Part shown: positions 19,957 to 28,989 of the stretch, piece by piece
How positions within the stretch are numbered: position 1 is the first letter of the stretch
Layout of the letters: each line of letters starts with the position of its first letter
Translations under genes and position numbers: made by a program
Notes under the pieces: model-generated
The model's input: the letters and a program-made list of their open reading frames with translations, nothing else
The model's database searches: none
What the model was told of the DNA's origin: nothing
Source of the DNA: Bacillota bacterium
GTDB lineage: Bacteria; Bacillota; Clostridia; Peptostreptococcales; Anaerovoracaceae
Length of the DNA stretch: 40,106 nt
Reading direction: 5' to 3'
Assembly (NCBI GenBank): GCA_017445315.1
Contig: JAFSUI010000019.1
Location: forward strand, 1 to 40,106

Positions 19957-19985
19957 ATTATACATTCACGGGCAATTAAAAGCAA
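19957..19985 (-). promoter_or_regulatory. Sigma-A promoter of the redox operon
   Basis: On the minus strand TTGCTT (19985-19980) and perfect TATAAT (19962-19957) are 17 bases apart. The leader to the NuoE-like ATG is about 45 bases. Confidence 0.7.
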
Positions 19986-20010
19986 ACTGCAGATGCAACA
20001 TTTCCAAAGT

Positions 20011-20036
20011 AAAAACCCGAGTTTTTGGGGCTCGGG
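20011..20036 (-). terminator. Rho-independent terminator after holA
   Basis: Arms CTCGGG (20036-20031) and CCCGAG (20021-20016) close a 9-base loop. On the minus strand the stem is followed at once by five T. It ends the comEC-holA transcript upstream of the redox-operon promoter. Confidence 0.88.
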
Positions 20037-20045
20037 CTTTGCTTT

Positions 20046-21107
20046 CTAAACTTCGGCTATAATCATTTCCATTGCTAGCTTTCCTGTGAGGTTTCCGGTC
20101 TTGATATTCCTGTCTATTTCGTATATTTTTTTGAGAATATCCCTTATTTCCTGACGGCTCTTTCTTGCCGCAAAGGGCCTCAGCTTATCATATCTCCACT
20201 TCTGGAGTCCGAGCTTGCTCTGGATGACGCTCGGGATAACCTTTTTATCTAGCATTTCCCTTATTCCAAGCATCAGTTCAAACTGCGAGACCATTAAGCC
20301 TATCAGCCTATATGCATCATTATCCTCGTCCAGAATGCTGTTAAGTAGCTTGAACGCCTTATTTTTCTCACCCGCACAAAGATAGTTTATAAAGTCTATA
20401 GAGCTTGACTCTATATCTCCCTCGATAGTCTCCCTTGCGATTTCTGCGCTTACGACGCCAGTCGTGGAATCATCGATATCTGCCCTTGCGAGCGCAATCA
20501 TCTTTGTTATGTCATTACTCAAGGCATAGAGGTCATAGTCGCTATCCCTGTTATAATATCCGGTCTCCTCAATTATGATTCTCATTACGTCTCTGGAGAC
20601 ATCAAACTTATTCGCCTTAAACCTCTTTGCAACAAAAGAACTAAGATCCTCCCTTGGAAGTCCGTCAAACTCATATACGCTTCCGCATTTTGAAATAGCA
20701 GCGGGAAGCTTCTTCTTTAGATTTACATCAAAGGCTTTGAAAATCAAAAGAGTGGTATCGGGAATGTCTAGTATGTACTCCGCGATTTTATCTGCATCTT
20801 TACCTACATCTCCGGTAAACACCTTGCTTCCTCTTACGACAACAAGACGTTTTTCAGAAAAAAGCGGAAGCGTCTCAGATGCTGCAATAACTGCATCCGA
20901 GAGACTCACGTCGGTAAGATCATCCTCATCGATAAAGGTACAGTCCATCGTCTTTGCAACAGGATTTATGTATAAGGATATAGCTCTCCCAACAGCCCAA
21001 TCAACAAGATACTGCTCCCTTCCGTAAAACAGAATAACTCCCGGAAGTTTGCCACTAGCTAGGGCACTCTGTATTCTTCTATACGCATGTTCCTTCTGTT
21101 GCCACAT
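20046..21107 (-). CDS. holA: DNA polymerase III subunit delta
   Basis: The clamp-loader subunit that opens the sliding clamp. 353 residues, with the family pattern of a short N-terminal 'VILFYGREQYLVDWAV' segment, 'LPLFSEKRLVVVRG' and 'TTLLIFKAFDVNLKKKLPAAISK', then the AAA+ lid and the C-terminal collar helices 'LLNSILDEDNDAYRLIGLMVSQFELML'. It overlaps the end of comEC by 49 bases in another frame, the ordinary comEC-holA arrangement of Firmicutes. GAGGG lies about 12 bases before the ATG. A strong terminator follows, so rpsT, often next, is not in this operon. Confidence 0.95.
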   Translation of the reverse strand: MWQQKEHAYRRIQSALASGKLPGVILFYGREQYLVDWAVGRAISLYINPVAKTMDCTFIDEDDLTDVSLSDAVIAASETLPLFSEKRLVVVRGSKVFTGDVGKDADKIAEYILDIPDTTLLIFKAFDVNLKKKLPAAISKCGSVYEFDGLPREDLSSFVAKRFKANKFDVSRDVMRIIIEETGYYNRDSDYDLYALSNDITKMIALARADIDDSTTGVVSAEIARETIEGDIESSSIDFINYLCAGEKNKAFKLLNSILDEDNDAYRLIGLMVSQFELMLGIREMLDKKVIPSVIQSKLGLQKWRYDKLRPFAARKSRQEIRDILKKIYEIDRNIKTGNLTGKLAMEMIIAEV

Positions 21108-23419
21108 ACAAAAAACTTTCCCTCTCCGATGATTATACCTATAGCTCCATCTCTATCGGTTCTATATACAATTATACCTTGGCTTTGTAATTTTTCAATT
21201 ACGGATGGTGCAGGATGACCATAGTTGTTCTTACCAACTGAAATCACCGCGATCAAAGGTGAAACCGCATTAAGAAACTCAGTCGTGCTACTAAATCTAC
21301 TTCCGTGATGCGCAACCTTTAGAATATGGCTTTTTAGTTCATCGTTTTTGTAATAGTTTATCAAGGCCTTTTCACCTTCCTCTGTGATATCCCCGGTAAC
21401 CAGAATGGTTATTCCTCTATCGCTGACTTTAAAGACCCTGCTATAGTAGTTCTCATCTTCGCTATCTTCGTATCCGGGAAGTGGCCAAAGTATTTCTATA
21501 TATCTATCATCACCTAAAACTATTCTATCTCCGGCGACGCCGCGGGAAACGATTTCTTTTATTTCAAAAACCTCGGAGAGCTCAAGAATTCCAAGGAAGT
21601 GATCCGTATGCTCATGCGTAGAAATAGCCATGTCGATTTCTTTTATACCAAGATGCATAAGATATGGCTTAAGTGTTTTTTCTCCGACGTTATACGATGT
21701 GCTCCCTCCTCCATCGACAAGTATATCCATGTCATCCCAGTGTAGATGAAGAGAATCCCCTTGCCCGACATCGAGAAACACAGCATCCGCCATCTCTACC
21801 GGATTAAAAGAAATACTAATTGCAACAAGAATAGAAAAAGAAATAATGATTAGCATTTGAAATATCGCGCGGCGCCGGCTCCTCTTTCTTTTCACTTTAT
21901 ATTCTTCAGACGCACAAAAGAGCAATCCTCCAAACAAACCAAAGACTAAATAAAGCCTCGGAGATATGATTCCAAGAACAGAATCTCCGCTCATTAAAAG
22001 AGCTTTGTTTATATCCACCATCCATGTTCCAAGTATAGAAAGCGAAACGCTAAGATAATCTAGAAATAAAGCCGCCGGTTCTCCTCCCGGCAAAAGAAGC
22101 GACGACATCAAGAAAAAGAAGAATAATGCTACTCCAAGCGGAACATAGACTCCCGCAAGCGCTATCAGAATCCAGTTATTTATCAGCGAGAGAAATGCTA
22201 GGCGATTATAGACATAAATCGTATATGGAATAAGAAGAAGCTGGACCGAAACCATGGTAGCTATAGCAGAAAGAATATCCTCGCTTATATATTTTTTCTT
22301 AAAATGCTTAGTAGCAATTTTTTTCAGTAAATACATCACCTTTGGCTTAAGAAAGAAAATCCCGAGCATCGCAAGAAACGACATCTGAAACCCCGTAGAA
22401 AATGCAAGAAAGGGCCTGGATATCAGCATAAAATCAGACACCAAAACCAAGGCGCTTAAATGGTCAAAACGATGATTCAAAACCTCCGCGAGTTCTTTTA
22501 ATAGAATCATCATAATTGCCCTCGTAACCGATACTGACCAAAGCGATACCGTTCCGTATATGAGAAAGACAATTATTACAATCAGTTTCTTTATAAATAT
22601 ATCCTTTATTTTTATCTTCTTTTCTAGCGCTTTATATGCCGAGTATATGATTCCGATATGAAGTCCACTCACCGCCAAAATATGTCCGGCGCCACCTTGC
22701 ATAAAATCCTCTCTTATATCTTCCGAGATATTCCTTCCCATCCCAAAAAGAATTCCGCCGGCAAAGTCCCTTGCTTCGTCATCCGTAAAGCTATTGAGAA
22801 AACTCTCCCTCGCATAAAGGAGAGCTGACGTAAAGCGATGAAATATACTCGCATTTCCACTGATTTCTCTTATATCCGACGGCTTAATATTTCCATATCC
22901 ATATATTCCGCGCCCGTATAAATACTTTCTGTAATCAAAGCCTCCGGGGTTACCCGATTGCTTTGGAGCTTCAAGATCAATAACAATCTCTATTTCCTTA
23001 CCCAATATCCCATAATCCACTCGCTCGGACGCCTCATATATCCTCGTAAGAATTCGCCCGTCCTCCGTATCTAGAACAAGTTCTGTTCTATCATCCAGCT
23101 TTTCTATTCTTATTATCTGGCCTTTTACTATAAAATCTCTCTCTTTTAAGCCTTTTTGACCCCACTCAAGCGACAATATGCTTAAAAAAACAGAAATCAT
23201 CCCCACCGAGAGCACAAACAGTGCTATTTTTTGTTCAAACTCAAATTTCCCCAAAAGAATAAAAGAAAAACACCCAATAATAGGCAAAATACCTAGTATC
23301 GGGTGCTCCATCGCAATATATAAGCCTAGAACCCTTTCCTCCAGAAGAATGCCTAGAAGCAAGGCAATCGACGGGATTATGAGCGGCCGCCTTGATATTT
23401 CCTTTTTATCCCAATTCAC
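21059..23419 (-). CDS. comEC: DNA uptake channel ComEC/Rec2
   Basis: The inner membrane channel for single-stranded DNA in natural transformation, 786 residues. An N-terminal membrane and OB-like part includes 'GNPGGFDYRKYLYGRGIYG'. The competence domain starts near 215 with 'AGGILFGMG' and 'GAGHILAVSGLHIG', followed by about eight hydrophobic helices. The C-terminal metallo-beta-lactamase-like domain begins with 'FLDVGQGDSLHL' near 546. It holds 'STHEHTDHFLG' near 600 and 'VAHHGSRFSS' near 705, so its metal ligands are intact and it may trim the non-transported strand. The start is a GTG at 23419 with a poor ribosome binding site, so it could lie further in. Cotranscribed with holA. ComEA and pilus genes are not in the window. 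Confidence 0.93.
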   Translation of the reverse strand: MNWDKKEISRRPLIIPSIALLLGILLEERVLGLYIAMEHPILGILPIIGCFSFILLGKFEFEQKIALFVLSVGMISVFLSILSLEWGQKGLKERDFIVKGQIIRIEKLDDRTELVLDTEDGRILTRIYEASERVDYGILGKEIEIVIDLEAPKQSGNPGGFDYRKYLYGRGIYGYGNIKPSDIREISGNASIFHRFTSALLYARESFLNSFTDDEARDFAGGILFGMGRNISEDIREDFMQGGAGHILAVSGLHIGIIYSAYKALEKKIKIKDIFIKKLIVIIVFLIYGTVSLWSVSVTRAIMMILLKELAEVLNHRFDHLSALVLVSDFMLISRPFLAFSTGFQMSFLAMLGIFFLKPKVMYLLKKIATKHFKKKYISEDILSAIATMVSVQLLLIPYTIYVYNRLAFLSLINNWILIALAGVYVPLGVALFFFFLMSSLLLPGGEPAALFLDYLSVSLSILGTWMVDINKALLMSGDSVLGIISPRLYLVFGLFGGLLFCASEEYKVKRKRSRRRAIFQMLIIISFSILVAISISFNPVEMADAVFLDVGQGDSLHLHWDDMDILVDGGGSTSYNVGEKTLKPYLMHLGIKEIDMAISTHEHTDHFLGILELSEVFEIKEIVSRGVAGDRIVLGDDRYIEILWPLPGYEDSEDENYYSRVFKVSDRGITILVTGDITEEGEKALINYYKNDELKSHILKVAHHGSRFSSTTEFLNAVSPLIAVISVGKNNYGHPAPSVIEKLQSQGIIVYRTDRDGAIGIIIGEGKFFVCGNRRNMRIEEYRVP

Positions 23420-23466
23420 ACAATAATATTACCATTATTTCCCTAATCTTACAATATCCTTACTTT

Positions 23467-23472
23467 ATTATA
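23467..23472 (-). promoter_or_regulatory. Possible -10 box for comEC-holA
   Basis: A perfect TATAAT on the minus strand 47 bases before the comEC GTG. No convincing -35 box lies upstream. Confidence 0.3.
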
Positions 23473-23496
23473 TTCCTCATATATATGCGAAGTTTA

Positions 23497-23505
23497 TGGT
23501 ATAAT
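23497..23505 (+). promoter_or_regulatory. Extended -10 promoter of the class A PBP gene
   Basis: TGGTATAAT is a TGn-extended perfect -10 box. The best -35 candidate is poor, which is normal for extended -10 promoters. The ATG follows 41 bases later. Confidence 0.55.
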
Positions 23506-23546
23506 ATCATTGTATGATGCTTTTTTCAGAAGCGAGGTACTGAGAT

Positions 23547-26500
23547 ATGAGTCAAGAAAAAAAGCCTATCGTTGATAGCCCTGAGGTAACTACCTCACCG
23601 ACCTATCCCGATTGGCAAGCTTCAACAACAGTTTATAACCGTGGCGATCTTGAGGCAGCCGAAGCCCTTGATACCTCAGATAAGATTGTTATCACTGAGG
23701 TTCCTTTGGTGCGCAAAGAGAAACCCAGTTTTGATGTGCCCGAGAGAGAACCCCTCTCAAGGCGTAATCGCATAAAGAACAGAGTGGCTTCAGCTGGAGC
23801 CGCTAAAAAGGCTTCAAGCGGCCCATCAAAGAAGAAAACAACCGGAGAATCAAAGAAAGCCATAGCTGCAAGCGCTGCCGCATCAAAGGCAGCTTCAGAA
23901 GCTCCAAAGAGAAGGAAAGACCCTTCGGACACCGAAAAGAAGCATAATCCAAAGAAAAAGAAGAAAAAAGGCCATCCTATTATCAAGTGGTTCTTCCTTC
24001 TTATGTTCTGCGCATGCCTCTTTGTCGGTGCTGCTGTTTTCTATTATGTCTATACGGTAATCTCCGAGACTCCACCAATAGATCCAACAAATATCGCAGA
24101 CAAGCTTAACGAGACATCCGTCATGTATGATGCCGACGGCAACGAAATGGATGTAATTTTCTATGGCGCAAACAGAGAACTGGCGACTATAGATCAAATG
24201 CCGAAGCACCTCCAGGATGCCTTTATCGCAATTGAGGACAAAACCTTTAGAACCCACCATGGTTTCAACATCACCCGTATCATAGGCGCTATAGTTGAAT
24301 CCTTAAGAGGTGGCGGACAAATCAGCGGTACGAGTACTATCACACAGCAGCTAGCTAGAAACGTATTCCTTACCGAAACGCAGTTTGAATACAGCATCAA
24401 GCGTAAGATTGCAGAAGCATACTACTCACTAAAAATCGAGAAGGCCCTCTCCAAGGATGAGATTCTTGAGGCTTATTTAAATACTATCTATTTTGGTTAC
24501 GGTAGCTGGGGTATTGAGACAGCGGCACAGTCCTATTTCGGAAAGAGCGTTAGCCAGCTAACCATTGCTGAGTCTGCTGCCCTTGCAGTACTTCCGCAGC
24601 TTCCTGATGCATATCAGCTTGTCAACTTTGTTGAAGGCGGTACAGCAGAACAGTATGCGGATATTGCGCTAAAGGAAACATCTGACGGCGTCTATATCGT
24701 TAACGATGTAAGCCGTGAAAGAAGACGTATGTGCCTTGGACTCATGCTTGACCAGGAACTGATTACACAGGCCGAATATGATGCAGCAATTAGAGTTGAA
24801 CTTAAGGATATGCTAAATCCTGACTTTACAACCTATAATACCGGACCTGCTACCTATTTTGCCGACTACGTAATTACGGATGTAATAAATGACCTCATGG
24901 AAGAGAAAGGCATGGATTACAATACTGCCTGGAAAACTGTCTATCAGGGCGGTCTTACAATTTACTCAACCATGAATCCTACATTGCAGCAGATTGCGAC
25001 CGATGAAATTGCAAATCCTGCTAACTATCCTCCGGTATATCCTTCGTTTGATAGCGAAGGAAATGCAATTAACGCGGACGGCATACTTATGCTCCGCGCC
25101 TATGACAATTACTTTGACGAAAACGGTAATTGTTATCTTCCGTCGGATCACTACGATAAGCTTGCAGATGGCAGGATGATTATCTACAACGGTAACTTCC
25201 TGAAGATTTACGAAACAACTGTAGGCGATGCAATAGATTATAGTTTGGAACTCCCACCGATGTATTACTATGATGAGAACTGGGATTACTATTCTATTGC
25301 AGGCGGATATATCAATGTTCCGATGAATTACAAATCCGCAAACAGCGACGGCGACTTGATTATCAGCGCAGAATTCTTCCAGGACTACCCTGACTTCTTC
25401 AGTTTTAATGAAGAAGGCTCCTGCGTCATTCCACCTACCTCATACACACTTGGCGGAAAAACAATTCAGCCGCAGTCAGCTATCACCGTTATAGAAAATA
25501 GAACCGGTCATATAATCGCCATGGTCGGTGGCCGAGGCGCTACAGGAAGAAAGATTTTCAACAGAGCAACAGCAACCCACCAGCCCGGTTCATCAATAAA
25601 ACCAATAGCCGTTTACTCCGCCGCCCTACAGCAGAGTGTTGAAGAAATGCGGAACGGTCAAACTCATACATTTGTTAACTACGGAATAGATAAACAAGGA
25701 GCAAAGCTCTACGGTTCCTATCTTACAGCTGGTTCTATAGTCGTAGATGAAAAGACCACTATTAACGGAAAAGAGTGGCCAAAGAACGCAAGCAGAACCA
25801 ATATGGGACCGGTTACGATGAGAACAGCTATAGTTAATTCACTTAACACCTGCTCCGTCAAAGTCCTTTACCAGGTTGGAATTGATTATTCCGTACAGAA
25901 TGTAAAGAAATTTGGAATCACCACTCTTGTTGAGGACGGCGATGCAAACGACCTTAACGTTGCTGCCCTCGCGCTCGGAGCACAGGCTCAGGGCGTAAGC
26001 ACACTTGAAATGGCAAGTGCATTTACGGTATTCCCAAATAACGGCGTAAGATATAAACCATCCGCATATACCAAGGTCCTCGATAGACATGGAAACATTC
26101 TTCTTGAGAACAACCCTGTTCCTGAAGAAGTTCTTGACCCCGGTGTCGCTTGGATTATGTCCGATATGATGCGTGGCGTTGTTATGGGCAGCTCCGGAAA
26201 TATCGACGGTGCATGGGTTTCCGGAAAAACAGGTACTACCGAAAATGCTTATGACATTTGGTTTGATGGTTCTACCAACAACTATACCGCATCAGTTTGG
26301 ATCGGAAACGACTTCGGTGCCTCCCTTGATGCAACAAGCTGGAGAGCAATAGATATGTGGTCCGCCATAATGAGACAATTTGATGGAACCTACGAAGGCG
26401 AAAGAGCTCCTATGCCGGACAACGTAATCTACTACGCCGGAGAATACTATGTAGCCGGTACAGAAGTAGGCGCCAAGTCAATTAAGGACTACGAAAAGAA

Positions 26501-27227
26501 GGTTAAGATTTGTAAGGAGTCCGGCCTACTCGCTACACCTGAGTGTAAAGACGTTGAAGAGAAAAAATACCTTGAATATGATGACGAGGAGATAAAGGAT
26601 ATTCCGAAGGAGTATTGCTACCTACATAATAGCGATCCGGCAAAATATCCAACAACCGATGAAGGTATGAAGCATATTGAAGAAAAGAAGAAGAAAGAAG
26701 AGGCAGATAACAAGGCTGCAGCAGATCCGGTAATCGCTATGATAAATGCCCTGCCCGCCTCACCTACACCTTCAGATGAAGCAGCAATTGTAGCAGCAAG
26801 AAACGCATTCAATGCCCTCACAGACCAACAGAAAGCAGCCGTCGGAAACGACGTAATAGCAAAACTCTCCGACGTCGAGACAAAACTTGAAGCAGCAAAG
26901 AACCAAGCTGCGGAAGAAGAAGCTAAAAAGAAGGCGGAAGAAGAAGCTAAAAAGAAGGCTGAAGAAGAAGAAAAGAAGCGTCAAGAGGAAGCCGCCCTCA
27001 AGCAAGCTGAATGCGATAAATGGCTGGCCGAAAGAGAGAGTCATAAGATATATGAGACAGTAGTGGTCCAGGAAGGTGTAGAGGCCTGGGACGAAGACAC
27101 TGGCGAAGTTGATGAAGAAGGTAATCCAATAATTGTGCATCATGAGGCAATACCAGAGAAAACTGAACAAAAATGGACTGGCGAATACGAAGAAGGCTGG
27201 CGTGATCAGGATTCAAAATGCCAGTAA
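23547..27227 (+). CDS. Class A penicillin-binding protein (PBP1a type) with long C-terminal tail
   Basis: A bifunctional murein synthase of 1226 residues, far above the usual 700-900. Residues 1-143 are a cytoplasmic Lys/Ala/Ser-rich region. One membrane helix spans ~147-172. The glycosyltransferase-51 domain has 'AIEDKTFRTHHGF' (Glu230) and 'STITQQLARNVFL'. After a linker with a Tyr/Asp-rich insert (~490-640), the transpeptidase has SxxK at 682-685 (GSSIKP), SxN at 765-767 and KTG at 894-896, so both activities look intact. The tail has an acidic stretch, a small helical unit ~1060-1118 ending 'ALTDQQKAAV' (like repeats in Gram-positive surface proteins), an EEEAKKKA coiled coil, and an acidic end with 'AWDEDTGEVDEEGNP'. 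GAGG lies 9 bases before the ATG. It diverges from comEC. A ponA/pbp1A equivalent. Confidence 0.95.
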   Translation: MSQEKKPIVDSPEVTTSPTYPDWQASTTVYNRGDLEAAEALDTSDKIVITEVPLVRKEKPSFDVPEREPLSRRNRIKNRVASAGAAKKASSGPSKKKTTGESKKAIAASAAASKAASEAPKRRKDPSDTEKKHNPKKKKKKGHPIIKWFFLLMFCACLFVGAAVFYYVYTVISETPPIDPTNIADKLNETSVMYDADGNEMDVIFYGANRELATIDQMPKHLQDAFIAIEDKTFRTHHGFNITRIIGAIVESLRGGGQISGTSTITQQLARNVFLTETQFEYSIKRKIAEAYYSLKIEKALSKDEILEAYLNTIYFGYGSWGIETAAQSYFGKSVSQLTIAESAALAVLPQLPDAYQLVNFVEGGTAEQYADIALKETSDGVYIVNDVSRERRRMCLGLMLDQELITQAEYDAAIRVELKDMLNPDFTTYNTGPATYFADYVITDVINDLMEEKGMDYNTAWKTVYQGGLTIYSTMNPTLQQIATDEIANPANYPPVYPSFDSEGNAINADGILMLRAYDNYFDENGNCYLPSDHYDKLADGRMIIYNGNFLKIYETTVGDAIDYSLELPPMYYYDENWDYYSIAGGYINVPMNYKSANSDGDLIISAEFFQDYPDFFSFNEEGSCVIPPTSYTLGGKTIQPQSAITVIENRTGHIIAMVGGRGATGRKIFNRATATHQPGSSIKPIAVYSAALQQSVEEMRNGQTHTFVNYGIDKQGAKLYGSYLTAGSIVVDEKTTINGKEWPKNASRTNMGPVTMRTAIVNSLNTCSVKVLYQVGIDYSVQNVKKFGITTLVEDGDANDLNVAALALGAQAQGVSTLEMASAFTVFPNNGVRYKPSAYTKVLDRHGNILLENNPVPEEVLDPGVAWIMSDMMRGVVMGSSGNIDGAWVSGKTGTTENAYDIWFDGSTNNYTASVWIGNDFGASLDATSWRAIDMWSAIMRQFDGTYEGERAPMPDNVIYYAGEYYVAGTEVGAKSIKDYEKKVKICKESGLLATPECKDVEEKKYLEYDDEEIKDIPKEYCYLHNSDPAKYPTTDEGMKHIEEKKKKEEADNKAAADPVIAMINALPASPTPSDEAAIVAARNAFNALTDQQKAAVGNDVIAKLSDVETKLEAAKNQAAEEEAKKKAEEEAKKKAEEEEKKRQEEAALKQAECDKWLAERESHKIYETVVVQEGVEAWDEDTGEVDEEGNPIIVHHEAIPEKTEQKWTGEYEEGWRDQDSKCQ
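26910..26957 (+). repeat. Two perfect 24 bp tandem repeats in the PBP tail
   Basis: The unit GCGGAAGAAGAAGCTAAAAAGAAG-like 8-codon block occurs at 26910-26933 and 26934-26957 and encodes AEEEAKKK twice, with a third partial copy behind. It is in frame, so slippage would change coiled-coil length by 8 residues. Confidence 0.85.
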
Positions 27228-27248
27228 ATACACTCACCTGTAACTATT

Positions 27249-27445
27249 CGTTTAAACACAACAATGAGTTGTCACGCTTACCTGAGCGAATGGTAACAAT
27301 TATACGAAAATAAAAAACAGAACCTCTGTGAGGTTGGCAGCGGGTACGCAAGTACCTTCGATGCAACCCTCCAGAGGTTCTTTTTTATTGAGTGTTAATT
27401 GTCCATTCGGTCAGAAGCAGTGACAACTACATTGGTGTTTAAACG
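27249..27445. repeat. 197 bp fold-back element with ~95 bp imperfect inverted arms
   Basis: The left arm (27249 to about 27347) reappears as reverse complement in the right arm (about 27352 to 27445), with a few single-base gaps. Shared blocks in order are CGTTTAAACAC, CAATG, AGTTGTCAC, GCTT, CGAATGG, ACAATTA, AATAAAAAA, GAACCTCTG and GAGG, then GGTAC-GCAA-GTACC at the tip. The outer ends are the palindrome GTTTAAAC. No reading frame fits inside. It could be a palindromic MITE-like element or an outsized structured RNA. No target-site duplication is clear. Confidence 0.8.
27312..27386. terminator. Two-sided terminator formed by the inner part of the fold-back element
   Basis: GAACCTCTG (27320-27328) pairs perfectly with CAGAGGTTC (27372-27380), with six T after it and six A before it, so it can stop the PBP transcript and the rpe transcript. 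Inside, GAGGTTG pairs with CAACCCTC (one bulge), and GGTAC pairs with GTACC around a GNRA-type GCAA loop. Confidence 0.85.
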
Positions 27446-27458
27446 TTTTATTATAGGT

Positions 27459-28112
27459 TTAGGCTATTTCCTTTTTAAAATCCTTTACTCGCTTTTCTAT
27501 ATCCTCTGCTCCAAATACCTGCGATCCTGCAACTAATATGTCGCATCCTAATTCGGATATCTCGCGTGCATTGTCAAGTGAAACACCACCGTCAACTTCT
27601 ATTAAGAATGTATATCCTTTTTCTTCTCTTATCTTTGAAAGTTCTTTGATTTTGTCTAGTGCAACGGGTATGAACTTCTGTCCTCCAAATCCAGGATTTA
27701 CGGACATAACCAAAACCAAATCTACATCGCCTAAAACGTTTTCTATTGAGCTTATTGGTGTTGCAGGATTGATTGATACGCCGGCTTTTACGCCAAGCTC
27801 ATGGATTCCCTGAATGGTTCTATGTAGATGCGTGCAGGCTTCTTGATGAACTGTGATGAACTCTGTCTTCTCGGTTACAAATTCCGTGGCATATTTATCA
27901 GGATCGGTAATCATGAGATGAACATCGTATGGTACAGTATCGCATTTATCGAGCGATTTCATGACAACAGGCCCAAAGGTTATGTTTGGAACAAAATGTC
28001 CATCCATTACATCAATATGAAGATAATCTGCGCCCGCCTTACTAACAAGCTCTGAATGCTCGCCGAGACGCGAAAAATCTGCAGATAACAACGATGGTGC
28101 TAGTTTACTCAT
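27459..28112 (-). CDS. rpe: Ribulose-phosphate 3-epimerase
   Basis: Interconverts ribulose 5-phosphate and xylulose 5-phosphate in the pentose phosphate pathway. A 217-residue TIM barrel. Family text includes 'LAPSLLSADFSRLGEHSELV', 'LHIDVMDGHFVPNITFGP' (metal His/Asp), 'YDVHLMITDPDKY', 'VMSVNPGFGGQKFI' and 'IEVDGGVSLDNA'. It overlaps the end of rsgA by 8 bases, with GAGG 8 bases before the ATG. Last gene of the eleven-gene operon. thiN, which often follows in Bacillus, is not here; the fold-back terminator comes next. Confidence 0.97.
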   Translation of the reverse strand: MSKLAPSLLSADFSRLGEHSELVSKAGADYLHIDVMDGHFVPNITFGPVVMKSLDKCDTVPYDVHLMITDPDKYATEFVTEKTEFITVHQEACTHLHRTIQGIHELGVKAGVSINPATPISSIENVLGDVDLVLVMSVNPGFGGQKFIPVALDKIKELSKIREEKGYTFLIEVDGGVSLDNAREISELGCDILVAGSQVFGAEDIEKRVKDFKKEIA

Positions 28113-28983
28113 ACTTCTTTCCTCTTTCCCTCAACTCTTCTACAATTTCCAAATATGTTTTGTATCTCTCCTTTGAGATTGTCCCTTGATCAATTGCTTT
28201 CTTTACGCCGCAGTTTGGCTCGTCCATATGCATACAGTCAGCAAACTGACATTCCATAGATGCACGCATAATTTCCGGATAATAATCGCCTAACTCACTC
28301 GCCTCTATATCACTATCCAAATCAAGTGATGTAAATCCGGGCGTATCATATACATACCCATTTTCGCAGTGAAGTATCTCTACATGCCTGGTTGTATGCT
28401 TTCCTCTTGATGTTTTGTCGCTGATATCGCCGGTCTCCATATTGCCTTCAGGAACGAGCGCATTTACGATGGTGGATTTTCCTACTCCTGAAGGTCCAGC
28501 AAGCGCAACTTTGTATCCTTCAATTTCTTTCTTGATACTCTCTATTCCTTCTCCCGCCTTTGCGTTTGTCAAAAATGTTTTATAGACAGCCTCATAAATA
28601 TTCTTTATGCGTAAGAGTTCCTCCCTATCTGCCAAATCGGATTTATTGATACAGATAATCGGTTCAATCCCTTTTCTCTCGGCCATTACGAGCATCTTAT
28701 CTATGACCACAAAATTAGGAGCAGGATTTGTCGCAGCAAAAACAACCATCAGCTTATCTATATTGGATATAGGAGGCCTAAGAAAACTATTCCTCCTTGG
28801 AAGAATTTCCGTTATCCAAGAATCATCCTCCGGATTATCCGCAATCTGGATTTCTACATCATCTCCAACAACAAGCATATTGCGATTCTTCTTGAATACG
28901 CCTCTGGCCTTTGCCCTGAATACGCCCTTTTCTGTTTCGACAAAATAGAATCCACCTATCCCTTTAAGAACCAATCCCTTCAT
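28105..28983 (-). CDS. rsgA: Ribosome small subunit-dependent GTPase RsgA
   Basis: A circularly permuted GTPase that checks late 30S maturation. In the permuted order the motifs are G4 'NKSD' at 113-116, G1 'GPSGVGKS' at 163-170, the switch region around 'SDKTSRGKHTTRH', and G3 'DTPG' at 213-216. An OB fold precedes, and a zinc site C245-C250-H252-C258 follows. 292 residues is normal. It begins 6 bases after prkC. In B. subtilis the orthologue CpgA is a reported PrkC substrate, which fits the shared operon. Confidence 0.97.
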   Translation of the reverse strand: MKGLVLKGIGGFYFVETEKGVFRAKARGVFKKNRNMLVVGDDVEIQIADNPEDDSWITEILPRRNSFLRPPISNIDKLMVVFAATNPAPNFVVIDKMLVMAERKGIEPIICINKSDLADREELLRIKNIYEAVYKTFLTNAKAGEGIESIKKEIEGYKVALAGPSGVGKSTIVNALVPEGNMETGDISDKTSRGKHTTRHVEILHCENGYVYDTPGFTSLDLDSDIEASELGDYYPEIMRASMECQFADCMHMDEPNCGVKKAIDQGTISKERYKTYLEIVEELRERGKKYE

Positions 28984-28989
28984 ATACGA

